64,000 nucleotides of DNA, from NCBI GenBank assembly GCA_977006965.1, contig OZ345361.1, positions 1,860,001 through 1,924,000 on the forward strand. Direction: 5' to 3'. The position numbers and the translations under genes were made by a program. Of the stretch, positions 1 to 10,768 are shown piece after piece. The notes beneath the pieces were generated by a model. That model had not been told where the DNA came from. It was given only the letters and a program-made list of their open reading frames with translations, and did no database searches. This DNA is from Phymatolithon calcareum. Its lineage: Eukaryota > Rhodophyta > Florideophyceae > Hapalidiales. Position 1 is the stretch's first letter; every line of letters starts with the position of its first letter.

Positions 1-2816
1 GTATTCATCTTCAGATACAGATCCCCATCAATCGTGACAATAATACTTTCCTGACTCCACCACATTACGAACTTACTTGCGTATATACCTGTCAGGTGAA
101 ACGGAGAACGATTGTTGCGACCATTCCATGGAAACGTTACCCCAGTGTGATGGATTGAATTGGCAATGATAGAATTCATACTGTGCCGGGATCCGTGGAA
201 AAAATCGTTCTTGTATGGGATGATCAGAGCGCTGAATGGATACTGAGATCTCTCCTAGAACACTATAGTAAAGTGAGCTATGTTGCAATATGTGAAAAGA
301 AAATTCGCGTTATCGATATCTTTGGATAACGATGTTTATTGTGAGATGGGAAAGCTGGAACTGCTTCGTTAGCATTCACGTGTGATGTGTGCTAGTATCT
401 GCAGAAGAAACCACAGCAGCGCAACTCCCAACACAAATTCTGTGTATAGCATACACAGATTTTTGACTTAGATCACTTGCGCTTTATTTTGGTTCCCCCC
501 TCAGCTCGCTTTAAAGATTTATATATTCCACTAGCTGTACAAAGCGTTTACGCTCATGTCATACAGATATTCAATATCATCAGTTACAATTAAGGTATTG
601 GTATCTCTGTGAATCACAAAGCAAACAAATGTTAATACCAGCGTCCTACGCGTCAGAAATATCCTGTCTAATATCGTCGTCCGCACTGATTTGGGACCCA
701 AAACGTAATGACTGTTACCGGCTCTGGCTCCAAGTTTCCGTGGGGTCCGAACCCAGAAACCAACTCTCTTGTCTGAAGATTGGTCCATATCCAAGAAATA
801 TTCCCCGTATGCATTTTCCGGCTACGATCAATTGCTCCACGTTAAGAGTTTGTGCCCGCAAACGCAGTTATTTCCTTGCCTCAACTAATTTGCTTCCACT
901 GATTACTACTCAATCCCACTGTTATAGCGATGAATCTCGATCCTATAACATACAACCACCCTACGGTCCTGATTAACACATAATCCCATTTTTGGTCTTA
1001 ATTGACAATAAATCAATTACTTGTGGTCCAGACTCATCATGAGCCTCGCTCTAGAACCGCTGTGCACATCACCAGCACAAAGGAGTCACAAAACGGACAC
1101 GTCACGCATCTTTCAAAGTGATCTCACTACGCATTTAGAAATTCAAAGAATCATCGTGCACATGGAGTGATTCTACCACGCAATATCCGTTTTCTGCACA
1201 CCAAACTTCACTCATCATATTTCTTCTCAATGTATTCATCTTCAGATACAGATCCCCATCAATCGTGACAATAATACTTTCCTGACTCCACCACATTACG
1301 AACTTACTTGCGTATATACCTGTCAGGTGAAACGGAGAACGATTGTTGCGACCATTCCATGGAAACGTTACCCCAGTGTGATGGATTGAATTGGCAATGA
1401 TAGAATTCATACTGTGCCGGGATCCGTGGAAAAAATCGTTCTTGTATGGGATGATCAGAGCGCTGAATGGATACTGAGATCTCTCCTAGAACACTATAGT
1501 AAAGTGAGCTATGTTGCAATATGTGAAAAGAAAATTCGCGTTATCGATATCTTTGGATAACGATGTTTATTGTGAGATGGGAAAGCTGGAACTGCTTCGT
1601 TAGCATTCACGTGTGATGTGTGCTAGTATCTGCAGAAGAAACCACAGCAGCGCAACTCCCAACACAAATTCTGTGTATAGCATACACAGATTTTTGACTT
1701 AGATCACTTGCGCTTTATTTTGGTTCCCCCCTCAGCTCGCTTTAAAGATTTATATATTCCACTAGCTGTACAAAGCGTTTACGCTCATGTCATACAGATA
1801 TTCAATATCATCAGTTACAATTAAGGTATTGGTATCTCTGTGAATCACAAAGCAAACAAATGTTAATACCAGCGTCCTACGCGTCAGAAATATCCTGTCT
1901 AATATCGTCGTCCGCACTGATTTGGGACCCAAAACGTAATGACTGTTACCGGCTCTGGCTCCAAGTTTCCGTGGGGTCCGAACCCAGAAACCAACTCTCT
2001 TGTCTGAAGATTGGTCCATATCCAAGAAATATTCCCCGTATGCATTTTCCGGCTACGATCAATTGCTCCACGTTAAGAGTTTGTGCCCGCAAACGCAGTT
2101 ATTTCCTTGCCTCAACTAATTTGCTTCCACTGATTACTACTCAATCCCACTGTTATAGCGATGAATCTCGATCCTATAACATACAACCACCCTACGGTCC
2201 TGATTAACACATAATCCCATTTTTGGTCTTAATTGACAATAAATCAATTACTTGTGGTCCAGACTCATCATGAGCCTCGCTCTAGAACCGCTGTGCACAT
2301 CACCAGCACAAAGGAGTCACAAAACGGACACGTCACGCATCTTTCAAAGTGATCTCACTACGCATTTAGAAATTCAAAGAATCATCGTGCACATGGAGTG
2401 ATTCTACCACGCAATATCCGTTTTCTGCACACCAAACTTCACTCATCATATTTCTTCTCAATGTATTCATCTTCAGATACAGATCCCCATCAATCGTGAC
2501 AATAATACTTTCCTGACTCCACCACATTACGAACTTACTTGCGTATATACCTGTCAGGTGAAACGGAGAACGATTGTTGCGACCATTCCATGGAAACGTT
2601 ACCCCAGTGTGATGGATTGAATTGGCAATGATAGAATTCATACTGTGCCGGGATCCGTGGAAAAAATCGTTCTTGTATGGGATGATCAGAGCGCTGAATG
2701 GATACTGAGATCTCTCCTAGAACACTATAGTAAAGTGAGCTATGTTGCAATATGTGAAAAGAAAATTCGCGTTATCGATATCTTTGGATAACGATGTTTA
2801 TTGTGAGATGGGAAAG
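1..2816. repeat. Tandem array, 1,231-bp unit, about 2.3 copies
   Basis: Units begin at 1, 1232 and 2463. Wherever I compared them the copies looked identical, and the last copy ends abruptly near 2816, where AAAGCTGGAA becomes AAAGTTGGAA and similarity stops. The array is cut by the left window edge, so its true length is unknown. Each unit holds overlapping short ORFs on both strands (for example 531-794 minus and 629-976 plus) that I do not recognise and do not call as genes. Each full unit also contains the 25-bp core that recurs in the 276-bp repeats at 5.4, 5.7, 8.8 and 9.1 kb. Near-identity suggests recent amplification or concerted evolution. Confidence 0.95.
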
Positions 2817-2879
2817 TTGGAAATGTTTTTTTCGAATCTCTTCGTGACTACAAGAACACTGTAATATTCGTCACAATGA

Positions 2880-2940
2880 GTGGTGATGGATGACCAAAGT
2901 GGCATGGAGGATATTTTGAACTCTAACCATCCATCACCAC
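2880..2940. repeat. Hairpin: 13-bp perfect inverted repeat
   Basis: GTGGTGATGGATG at 2880-2892 pairs perfectly with CATCCATCACCAC at 2928-2940 around a 35-nt loop. It lies 64 bp past the end of the tandem array. The rest of 2817-3114 is AT-rich and holds nothing else I can name apart from the presumed 5' region of the next ORF. Confidence 0.85.
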
Positions 2941-3114
2941 CAACGTGTGCTAGGACAACTATGAAATGCAATCACATTTAGAACTCTAATATTACTTTCC
3001 ATCCTTGGGCAAACGTTTGTCATAAAAAAATCACCCACGAATACTAAGCCACACCCACTCTATCTGCAAAAACCTATCTTCTCGCCTATCCTGGTAAAGA
3101 GAAACCAAGCAACG

Positions 3115-4062
3115 ATGCTACCCAGGAGGGACAATCATCGGTATTATGGCCGTGAAAGAAATGAGAGCTCTACACACCGACAGTACAGCTCGAATAAAAC
3201 ATTTGGACAGTCCTCATCTTATTTCCCGTCCCGCTTCACCTCCGGTACTAATCGAAACGGCGCGATATGGCCTCCAGTATTGCGTTCTGTTGCGTTTCCG
3301 GCAGACCATCCGGTGCACGCAACGGAGGCTCAAAACCTTCCTTCAACTCCAGACGCTTGTATGTGGACGTTACACAAGACCTGTTGTTTACCAGAGCCAG
3401 AAAATCCGGAATTCGCTCGAGGGTCAGTTTTGAAAGGTTTCAATCGATACGATCGGCACCCTGAGTCTCTAGCGACAGTTCATTCAATACGAAAACGAAT
3501 TCTGTTCCTTAAAAACGCGATCAAAATAGCAGACGGTCCACAATGGACGAAAAAAATGGGCTCAAAATTAAGCATCGGAAGTCTAAAGCAAATGATGGCC
3601 AGTTTACGATGTGCAACCGAGGATATTGAAGTGCAGAGCAACACGATATTTCCAGGGTATTCAAAGCCTATATTCAGAAACACAAACTGGGCACATCACA
3701 CAGAACACGCAAAAAGTACTCGAGACTACTATGTCGTCCATCCGAACAATCAGCATAATGTTGTCACCCGATTCGAAACCATTCTACGAAACATTATACC
3801 GTCCTTTCCATCTTATGACACGGTGCGCAAAAAAATGGACCTGCCCATACTACAAGCAACGTACCATGAGAAAGAGAAAGCGAAAAGAAAAAAGGAGGCG
3901 GACATAAGAAAGCGCGCTCAGGGAGCTTCAAGAGCAAAAAGATTTCGTGAAAATCGAAAGAGAATCCTTAATGACAAGGAACACAAGAACCACAAGTATG
4001 TTAAAGAATTGTACACAAAACAATTAGAGAAAGCTAAAATTTATAAAAAAAACAGAAAGTGA
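3115..4062 (+). CDS. Hypothetical basic protein, 315 aa
   Basis: I do not recognise this protein. It opens with an ATG and runs 315 codons without a frameshift. The N-terminal third is rich in Arg, Ser, Asn and Tyr and looks disordered. The last ~80 residues (about 235-315) are very rich in Lys, Arg and Glu (KEKAKRKKEADIRKR and similar) and would form a charged helix or coiled coil, suggesting nucleic-acid binding or nuclear location. No signal peptide or membrane segment is visible. The stop is 35 bp from the stop of the convergent ORF 4098-5225, and repeats lie on both sides, so the pair could be cargo of an unrecognised element. It may also be an ordinary lineage-specific gene. Confidence 0.5.
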   Translation: MLPRRDNHRYYGRERNESSTHRQYSSNKTFGQSSSYFPSRFTSGTNRNGAIWPPVLRSVAFPADHPVHATEAQNLPSTPDACMWTLHKTCCLPEPENPEFARGSVLKGFNRYDRHPESLATVHSIRKRILFLKNAIKIADGPQWTKKMGSKLSIGSLKQMMASLRCATEDIEVQSNTIFPGYSKPIFRNTNWAHHTEHAKSTRDYYVVHPNNQHNVVTRFETILRNIIPSFPSYDTVRKKMDLPILQATYHEKEKAKRKKEADIRKRAQGASRAKRFRENRKRILNDKEHKNHKYVKELYTKQLEKAKIYKKNRK

Positions 4063-4097
4063 GTGGATATTGTTTATGGTAGATGAAACTCAGCAAC

Positions 4098-5225
4098 TTA
4101 GGCGGGATAGTATTTCGACCGTTTTATCTCTCTTATCTCACAAACTCGCAGCTTCTTCGCGTCATCGCCACCGCAACGCTGAAGGATTTCTGCCGATAAT
4201 ACCAACACACATTCTTCTTCTGAGTCAATGATTACACCGCTGTTCACATCAACTACGACGGCGTGATCTACGCGAGAGCCCTCACGCAGCCGAACAAGGA
4301 AGACACCTTCACGCCTCGCCGATAATGCTCGAAATGCGACTAGTCTATCAGCGCACTGTATTGTACGCTGCAACTCTGCATCGCGTACAATTCGGCACCC
4401 GATGACCGACTCCTTTGCTCTATCTAGCAGCACGCTGAGGGGTCGAAGGCTTCTGTACATTCGAGCATCAATGGCAAGTAGGGTGCACACACACCGCGCC
4501 GCACTTGCTCCCGACACGGCAAACACTGCGTTAATTAGTCCTGCCCGTACGCAGTCGTGCGTCAGTGCTGTTGCCATCGGTTGCCCGCGCACCGTACGCT
4601 TTACAGTCTCTGGCCATGAAACATTTTTACGACCTGCTATGCCGCTGGTAATAACAGCCAAACCCGGATGTTGCCGTAGGAACGCGTGCACGTGCTCCGC
4701 GACGATTTCTGAACGGCTCCTCCGAGAGATTTGCCTCAGGTCGCATGAATCGGGTACGACGCAAATGGGCCCGTTACGATGCGTTGAAACTGCACTGGTT
4801 GGAAACTCTATTTTTCCGTTGCGGGCGCCACGAAAGATGGCCGCATCCCATACTACAGGGTGATAGCTCTCGTGGCCAGACTTTGCTTGGGCAGAGGCAT
4901 GAATGACACCGGAGACCATGGAGAATCCATTCTTGTCCGCGGTACCATCCCCAAGCACGAGAGACTCCACGAACCAGCGACCATCACTGTCGTTTGTCGA
5001 GCGTGACGGCATCACTGCAAGCGAACGTGCTGAGACCACCGAAGAACTGCCAGGCAGCTCAGATTCGGGACCCCTGACGGCCGCCGATACCACGCCTTCT
5101 CGCACTTCCTCCAAACAAGAATCAACCCCACCACGCAGAGTACCCTGCTTTTTAGTTCTGGACCTTTTCCGGTGACGCCAGCGCCAACCGCCGGCACGGT
5201 TTTTCTTGACAGTTTTGAATAGCAT
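4098..5225 (-). CDS. Hypothetical protein, 375 aa; possible papain-like peptidase C-terminus
   Basis: Intact ATG-initiated ORF of 375 codons, converging on 3115-4062. The first ~25 residues are strongly basic (RWRHRKRSRTKKQ), like a nuclear localisation signal. The C-terminus has the segment VDHAVVVDVNSGVIIDSEEE, where a His precedes an alternating hydrophobic strand and an Asp; this is the layout of the His/Asp half of papain-like folds. I cannot place a matching catalytic Cys with confidence, so a peptidase role is only a suggestion. A composition richer in GC than the flanks and the long open frame favour real coding. The ORF ends upstream about 55 bp before the start of the duplicated NB-ARC segment. 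Confidence 0.5.
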   Translation of the reverse strand: MLFKTVKKNRAGGWRWRHRKRSRTKKQGTLRGGVDSCLEEVREGVVSAAVRGPESELPGSSSVVSARSLAVMPSRSTNDSDGRWFVESLVLGDGTADKNGFSMVSGVIHASAQAKSGHESYHPVVWDAAIFRGARNGKIEFPTSAVSTHRNGPICVVPDSCDLRQISRRSRSEIVAEHVHAFLRQHPGLAVITSGIAGRKNVSWPETVKRTVRGQPMATALTHDCVRAGLINAVFAVSGASAARCVCTLLAIDARMYRSLRPLSVLLDRAKESVIGCRIVRDAELQRTIQCADRLVAFRALSARREGVFLVRLREGSRVDHAVVVDVNSGVIIDSEEECVLVLSAEILQRCGGDDAKKLRVCEIREIKRSKYYPA

Positions 5226-5321
5226 AACAGCTCACCTACGACCGATGACGGTAGTTACTCCACCTTGGCACTTTGCAAACTTAGCACGCTTTACTTTATT
5301 GATTTTCTCACTGTTTGCTAC

Positions 5322-5790
5322 TCAATTCCAGCCTATATAGTAATCTACAGGACCCATTTTAGGAGCACTGCCCCTGTGGTCCAGATATACAAATAATCCC
5401 CTTCTGGTCCAAATTAATGAGATATCTTCCCCCTTATGGTCCAGACTCATCATGAGCCTCGACCTCGGAACGCCGTGCACGTCAGCTGCACTGAATAGAT
5501 ATATCCCGTACATTTCACAGTTAGGATCGTAACACTGAAGTGGCTATATGCTCTAAAAAACTGAAAAAACAGTATTCTTGCGTTACGATACAAGCACTTA
5601 AATGCAGTGTATATAGTAATCTACATACCCCACTCTAGGACCACTGCCCCTATGATCCAGATATACAAATAATCCCCTTCCGGTCCAAATTAATGAGATA
5701 TCTTCCCGCTTATGGTCCAGACTCATCATGAGCCTCGGCCTCGGAACGCCGTGCACGTCAGCTGCACTGAGAGGACATATCTCCATCGTC
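5322..5790. repeat. Two direct 276-bp-spaced repeats with GGTCCA core
   Basis: The segment around 5325-5515 recurs 276 bp downstream at about 5601-5790. Each unit contains three spaced copies of a TGGTCCA/CCCCTT-type motif and the core TGGTCCAGACTCATCATGAG (5437 and 5713), whose centre CTCAT-C-ATGAG is an odd palindrome. The same core lies in the 1,231-bp array. The minus-strand reading frames (62-63 aa) remain open in both copies, but their translation mirrors the DNA repeat and I do not call them genes. Confidence 0.85.
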
Positions 5791-5799
5791 CCGAAAGGT

Positions 5800-6460
5800 G
5801 AGCTTGCGAAGACTCAACCCGTTGAGAAGGCGCACGACTGCCAAATCAAAACCTTTGTCGGCGTTTCACATTCGGCTTAAGACTGAAAATGGGCATACAA
5901 GCCTGGTTTCGCAGCACGAAAGGACTTGTGTACAGATCGGCGATCGTGTGGTCCACCACTACACTATGCATTCTCTGCAGCTTTACAAATCTAGCTTCCA
6001 CGATTTTAAGGCTGAGAGCGAGTTCTGCGTTCAAGCTCCGGCCCCCTGGGCCTTGCTATTCCCCAAATTCAATGCTCTGCATCTCCAGCAGTGAAACATA
6101 TTCGCCACATGCACCTTCAAAATCTTCCTGTTCACTTGCGAGGAAATCGACTGCGCTTTCTACAACTGCCAGCGCTATCGGCAACCCGCCGCAACTCTTT
6201 AGGATCCTCACAATACTCTTTCTCACGTCCCCGGTGACTTCTGCAAGCCCTTACTTCGCGGCATCTTGTTTCGTGTACGTCATAAACAACCTCACAGACA
6301 CGTCCCCTAGTGCATCCGCTGCTCACAGCAACGCCCGTTCCCCCTTGCTGTGCCCTTGGAGAACACGCACTGGCGACTCAAATGTCTCCCATTCTCAGAC
6401 TTCGATCGATCCATCATCCGACCCAGAGACATTTGTTCTTAACGAAGCAGCAAATGATAC
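5800..6460 (-). pseudogene. NB-ARC (NLR-like) relic, ARC subdomains only
   Basis: Translating the minus strand piecewise gives the ARC half of an NB-ARC ATPase. A GLPL-type motif CGGLPIALAVVESAV lies near 6185-6230, preceded by a run ending SVRLFMTYT. A diverged ARC2 segment (DHTIADLYTSPFVLRNQACM, about 5895-5955) resembles DHSISEIYTSLCVLSNQAWI in the neighbouring pseudogene. Stops and frame changes interrupt it repeatedly, including TAA at 6251-6253 and TAG near 6050. It is a second, older paralogue lying head-to-tail downstream of the better-preserved copy, and it is duplicated at 9167-9830. No function is expected. Confidence 0.7.
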
Positions 6461-6473
6461 GCACAATAAAAGG

Positions 6474-8642
6474 TTAGTATGCGATACTCTTCAAATATGC
6501 GTCCGCAATAGACTTTGGCTCTTTCAAGTAATCGTCTACAGTACCGTTCGACCCACTAGAGCTTTGCAGACGCCCGCATATTTGAAACTGGAAGGCTCTC
6601 ATTCCCTCACGCAGTCTCCCCCACGAAAGTTGCACCGCCTTAAAAATATTCTCAAAGCTCTGTTCGACTTCCTTGATGCACGCTTCAACCGCTTCCGACC
6701 CTTCCCATTGTGACAAGTATCTCCGCAAATGCTCAAAATCTGATTCCAGCGCCAGTAAACCCCCGATTCTTGCTCGAAATTTTGTCCACCGCGCGTCCAG
6801 CAGCAGTGCAGCCAGTTCCACACCTCTTCCAGCGCATGACAAGTGCCGCGCGAGATTTGCGTGAATGTAGCCTTCCTTCGGGTCGACAATATACCACCAC
6901 GGTCTTGGCGCGTAGTTTAAAATTGTACTCGCTACTGGCGTATGACTCTTCGCCTATGGTCGAATCACAATATCCATTCAGCAGCCGGGCATTCCAAAAA
7001 GAAGGCTTGTTTCTTCCCACTGCCTGTCGATGACAGAAGTCGAGCTGCAAATCATGTAGTACAAGTCCAGGCTCTTCGGGAGAACTACTTGATGACCGTC
7101 GCAATTCCAATTTAGCTAAGCTCATCTTACGGAAAAGATTCGCAACCTCCACAGCAGCAGGCTCCCGAAGTTTCCACAGTCGAATTAGAACAGATAGAGG
7201 AATCCACGCCTGATTTGATAGCACACAAAGGCTCGTGTAGATCTCGGAAATACTGTGATCCATTTGAAGCAAGTATTCAGCTAACAACTTTGAGAATTCG
7301 AATTCCAGGTATTCTAGACTCAACCGAATTCCTGCATCCAGACTTGAACCACCAGTTCCGGCCACTCTCATTTTCTCTGTGAGAGCTACGGCATACTTAT
7401 CACATGCTGTCTCAAATAATCCATACATAGCCACACGCTCTGAAACAGCACATCCTGCGACCGACAGAGCGATGGGCAGTCCACTGCATATGGAAAGAAT
7501 TCTCAATACACTGGGTCTAAGTCCTTGTTAAACCGCTGCTGAGTTTTGCGCACTCAACTCCCGGCCGGCATGTTTCATGAAAATGTCCACAGACACCTTT
7601 CCGTGAGTCTCTCCAGGCGAAAAATTCACAACACAACCCGCATCGTACGCAATAGAATGACTTCGAGTACTGATAGCCATTCTACTGTTCGGACTTCCTC
7701 GAAGCAGCTGACGAAGATTATGGAAGTATTCCGACGGCAAATATTGCGCAGGCCACAAATCATCGATGAGAAGCAGGCATTCTCTCCCCTTAAACCAACT
7801 ACCAGCATAGTCAACAGCATCCACCAGAGAAGTGCAACTTGTCACTCTTTCTGCTTTGGTAGTTGCTCCAGTTAAATCCATGATTTTCGCGATTTGGTCA
7901 ATAGCAGTTTGTCGATCCGCTTTTCGACCAAATGTCATGTATAAAACGCCATCCCGAAAACGCTTCTTAACTTCTTCATCGTGACCAAGCGCTTTAAGTG
8001 CGACAGTTTTCCAACGCCGGCCATTCCAACAACACCGTACGCCGGGTTTGGGGTTGCAATTGTAGTCTGCCCGATGACCCCAGTGGCGGCAGTAACGATT
8101 TCTGATGATTCTCCATACAACACTGACTGCTTCAATTTCCCTAGAGAAGTTGTGGGGTCGAAGTCCAGAACAGCGGTGAGATTGAGATCGGGAGTGTTAT
8201 AGGCGGGATGGTAATCTTCTTTTGAAGTTTCGAACATGTTCGTGAGCTGCATAACGTTCTCGTCCACGTTGTGGAGCGTCGATATAAGTGCACCATGATT
8301 TGCACGAGTTTTGGATCTGGGCGTAACGTGTTCACCTACTTTGCCGAGCTTTGACATAACTGCTTCATGATTTTCTTGGGTTACAAATCTGGGCGTAATT
8401 TGTTCACCCACTTTGTCGAGCTTCGACATAACTGCTTCGTGATGTTCTTGGGTTACAAATCTTGGCGTAATGTGTTCATCAACTTTGTGGAGCTTGGACA
8501 TAACCACTTCATGATTTGCCAGGGTTTCGCTTCTCGGAAGAACACGTTTGCGTACTTTGCAAAGCGTCGACATAAGTGCGCCATGATTTGCCCGGGTTTC
8601 GGATCTTGGCGTAACGTGTTCACCCACTTTGTAGAGCTTCAC
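6474..8642 (-). pseudogene. NLR-like NB-ARC STAND ATPase pseudogene, copy A
   Basis: Read from 8642 downward it has 24-residue coiled-coil repeats (8280-8640), a linker, P-loop GMAGVGK near 8015-8035, Walker B LLLIDDLW near 7757-7780, RNBS-B-like RMAISTRS near 7670-7690, GLPL-type CSGLPIALSVAG near 7455-7490, an MHD-like VLHDLQLDF near 7035-7060, and a C-terminal tail (YIHANLARHL, LLDARWTKF). NB-ARC proteins are nucleotide-switched signalling ATPases, in land plants mostly immune receptors; the role in algae is not settled. It is broken in three places. One base is missing in the A4 run of the Walker A lysine region (T4 at 8007-8010), which shifts the GKT frame. An in-frame TAA lies at 7528-7530. 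Another frameshift is near 6890-6920. The N-terminus is truncated at the duplication junction. The P-loop frameshift could be a homopolymer sequencing error; the other two lesions are harder to dismiss. Confidence 0.85.
8280..8640 (-). repeat. 72-bp coding minisatellite (24-aa coiled-coil repeats), copy A, 5 units
   Basis: Five tandem units resemble KLYKVGEHVTPRSETRANHE followed by AVMS. Hydrophobic residues recur at heptad-like positions, so a coiled-coil is likely. The last unit runs into the NB-ARC linker. Copy B has about two more units. Confidence 0.85.
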
Positions 8643-8643
8643 A

Positions 8644-10768
8644 CTTAGCACGCTTTACTTCTTTATTAATTTTCGCACTGTTTGCTACTCAATTCCAGCC
8701 CATATAGTAATCTACAGGACCCATTTTAGGAGCACTGCCCCTGTGGTCCAGATATACAAATAATCCCCTTCTGGTCCAAATTAATGAGATATCTTCCCCC
8801 TTATGGTCCAGACTCATCATGAGCCTCGACCTCGGAACGCCGTGCACGTCAGCTGCACTGAATAGACATATCCCGTACATTTCACAGTTAGGATCGTAAC
8901 ACTGAAGTGGCTATATGCTCTAAAAAACTGAAAAAACAGTATTCTTGCGTTACGATCCAAGCACTTAAATGCAGTGTATATAGTAATCTACATGACCCAC
9001 TCTAGGACCACTGCCCCTATGATCCAGATATACAAATAATCCCCTTCCGGTCCAAATTAATGAGATATCTTCCCCCTTATGGTCCAGACTCATCATGAGC
9101 CTCGGCCTCGGAACGCCGTGCACGTCAGCTGCACTGAGAGGACATATCTCCATCGTCCCGAAAGGTGAGCTTGCGAAGACTCAACCCGTTGAGAAGGCGC
9201 ACGACTGCCAAATCAAAACCTTTGTCGGCGTTTCACATTCGGCTTAAGACTGAAAATGGGCATACAAGCCTGGTTTCGCAGCACGAAAGGACTTGTGTAC
9301 AGATCGGCGATCGTGTGGTCCACCACTACACTATGCATTCTCTGCAGCTTTACAAATCTAGCTTCCACGATTTTAAGGCTGAGAGCGAGTTCTGCGTTCA
9401 AGCTCCGGCCCCCTGGGCCTTGCTATTCCCCAAATTCAATGCTCTGCATCTCCAGCAGTGAAACATATTCGCCACATGCACCTTCAAAATCTTCCTGTTC
9501 ACTTGCGAGGAAATCGACTGCGCTTTCTACAACTGCCAGCGCTATCGGCAACCCGCCGCAACTCTTTAGGATCCTCACAATACTCTTTCTCACGTCCCCG
9601 GTGACTTCTGCAAGCCCTTACTTCGCGGCATCTTGTTTCGTGTACGTCATAAACAACCTCACAGACACGTCCCCTAGTGCATCCGCTGCTCACAGCAACG
9701 CCCGTTCCCCCTTGCTGTGCCCTTGGAGAACACGCACTGGCGACTCAAATGTCTCCCATTCTCAGACTTCGATCGATCCATCATCCGACCCAGAGACATT
9801 TGTTCTTAACGAAGCAGCAAATGATACGCACAATAAAAGGTCAGTATGCGATACTCTTCAAATATGCGTCCGCAATAGACTTTGGCTCTTTCAAGTAATC
9901 GTCTACAGTACCGTTCGACCCACTAGAGCTTTGCAGACGCCCGCATATTTGAAACTGGAAGGCTCTCATTCCCTCACGCAGTCTCCCCCACGAAAGTTAC
10001 ACCGCCTTAAAAATATTCTCAAAGCTCTGTTCGACTTCCTTGATGCACGCTTCAACCGCTTCCGACCCTTCCCATTGTGACAAGTATCTCCGCAAATGCT
10101 CAAAATCTGATTCCAGCGCCAGTAAACCCCCGATTCTTGCTCGAAATTTTGTCCACCGCGCGTCCAGCAGCAGTGCAGCCAGTTCCACACCTCGTCCAGC
10201 GCATGACAGTGGCGGCAGTAACGATTTCTGATGATTCTCCATACAACACTGACTGCTTCAATTTCCCTAGAGAAGTTGTGGGGTTGAAGTCCAGAACAGC
10301 GGTGAGATTGAAATCGGGAGTGTTATAGGCGGGATGGTAATCTTCTTTTGAAGTTTCGAACATGTTCGTGAGCTGCATAACGTTCTCGTCCACGTTGTGG
10401 AGCGTCGATATAAGTGCACCATGATTTGCACAAGTTTTGGATCTGGGCGTAACGTGTTCACCTACTTTGCCGAGCTTTGACATAACTGCTTCATGATTTT
10501 CATGGGTTACAAATCTGGGCGTAATTTGTTCACCCACTTTGTCGAGCTTCAACACAACTGCTTCATGATGTTCTTGGGTTACAAATCTTGGCGTAATGTG
10601 CTCATCAACTTTGTAGAGCTTGGACATAACCGCTTCATGATTTGCCAGGGTTTCGCTTCTCGGAAGAACACGTTTGCGTACTTTGCAAAGCGTCGACATA
10701 AGTGCGCCATGATTTGCCCGGGTTTCGGATCTTGGCGTAACGTGTTCACCCACTTTGTAGAGCTTCGA
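8644..10768. repeat. Segmental tandem duplication, copy B with 1,241-bp internal deletion
   Basis: It matches 5280-6840 and then jumps to 8082-8642. The junction in copy B reads GCATGAC-AGTGGCGGC near 10200-10210; the two ancestral breakpoints share ATGAC (6836-6840 and near 8076), which points to a microhomology-mediated deletion. Beyond 10768, sequence continues into the 5' part of the NB-ARC gene that copy A lacks. The 276-bp repeat pair recurs here at 8689-9157. Confidence 0.95.
9167..9830 (-). pseudogene. NB-ARC relic, duplicate of 5800-6460
   Basis: Offset 3,367 from the relic in copy A, with the same stops and frame changes; the duplication therefore came after the decay of this paralogue. 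Confidence 0.7.

Larger units (their letters stand above)
5279..8642. repeat. Segmental tandem duplication, copy A (3.36 kb)
   Basis: This block recurs at 8644-10768. Offsets are constant at 3,367 up to about 6840 and at 2,126 after about 8082, so copy B lacks 1,241 bp. The left junction of both copies reads TTAGCACGCTTTACTT. Copies are almost identical (isolated substitutions and a 3-bp indel near the left edge), implying a recent event. Copy A ends inside the coiled-coil coding repeats of the NB-ARC pseudogene, where copy B begins. Confidence 0.95.

Noticed and set aside
531-2207. Repeated ORFs in the tandem array (87 aa minus, 115 aa plus) as genes
   Set aside because: They overlap on opposite strands, lack known motifs, and are identical only because the DNA unit is repeated.
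5322-5786. Minus ORFs of 62-63 aa in the 276-bp repeats as a small protein family
   Set aside because: Their internal repetition mirrors the GGTCCA DNA motif; no independent sign of coding.
5889-6713. 274-aa plus-strand ORF (and its copy at 9256) as a gene
   Set aside because: It is the antisense of NB-ARC relic and pseudogene tail; composition is that of a shadow frame.
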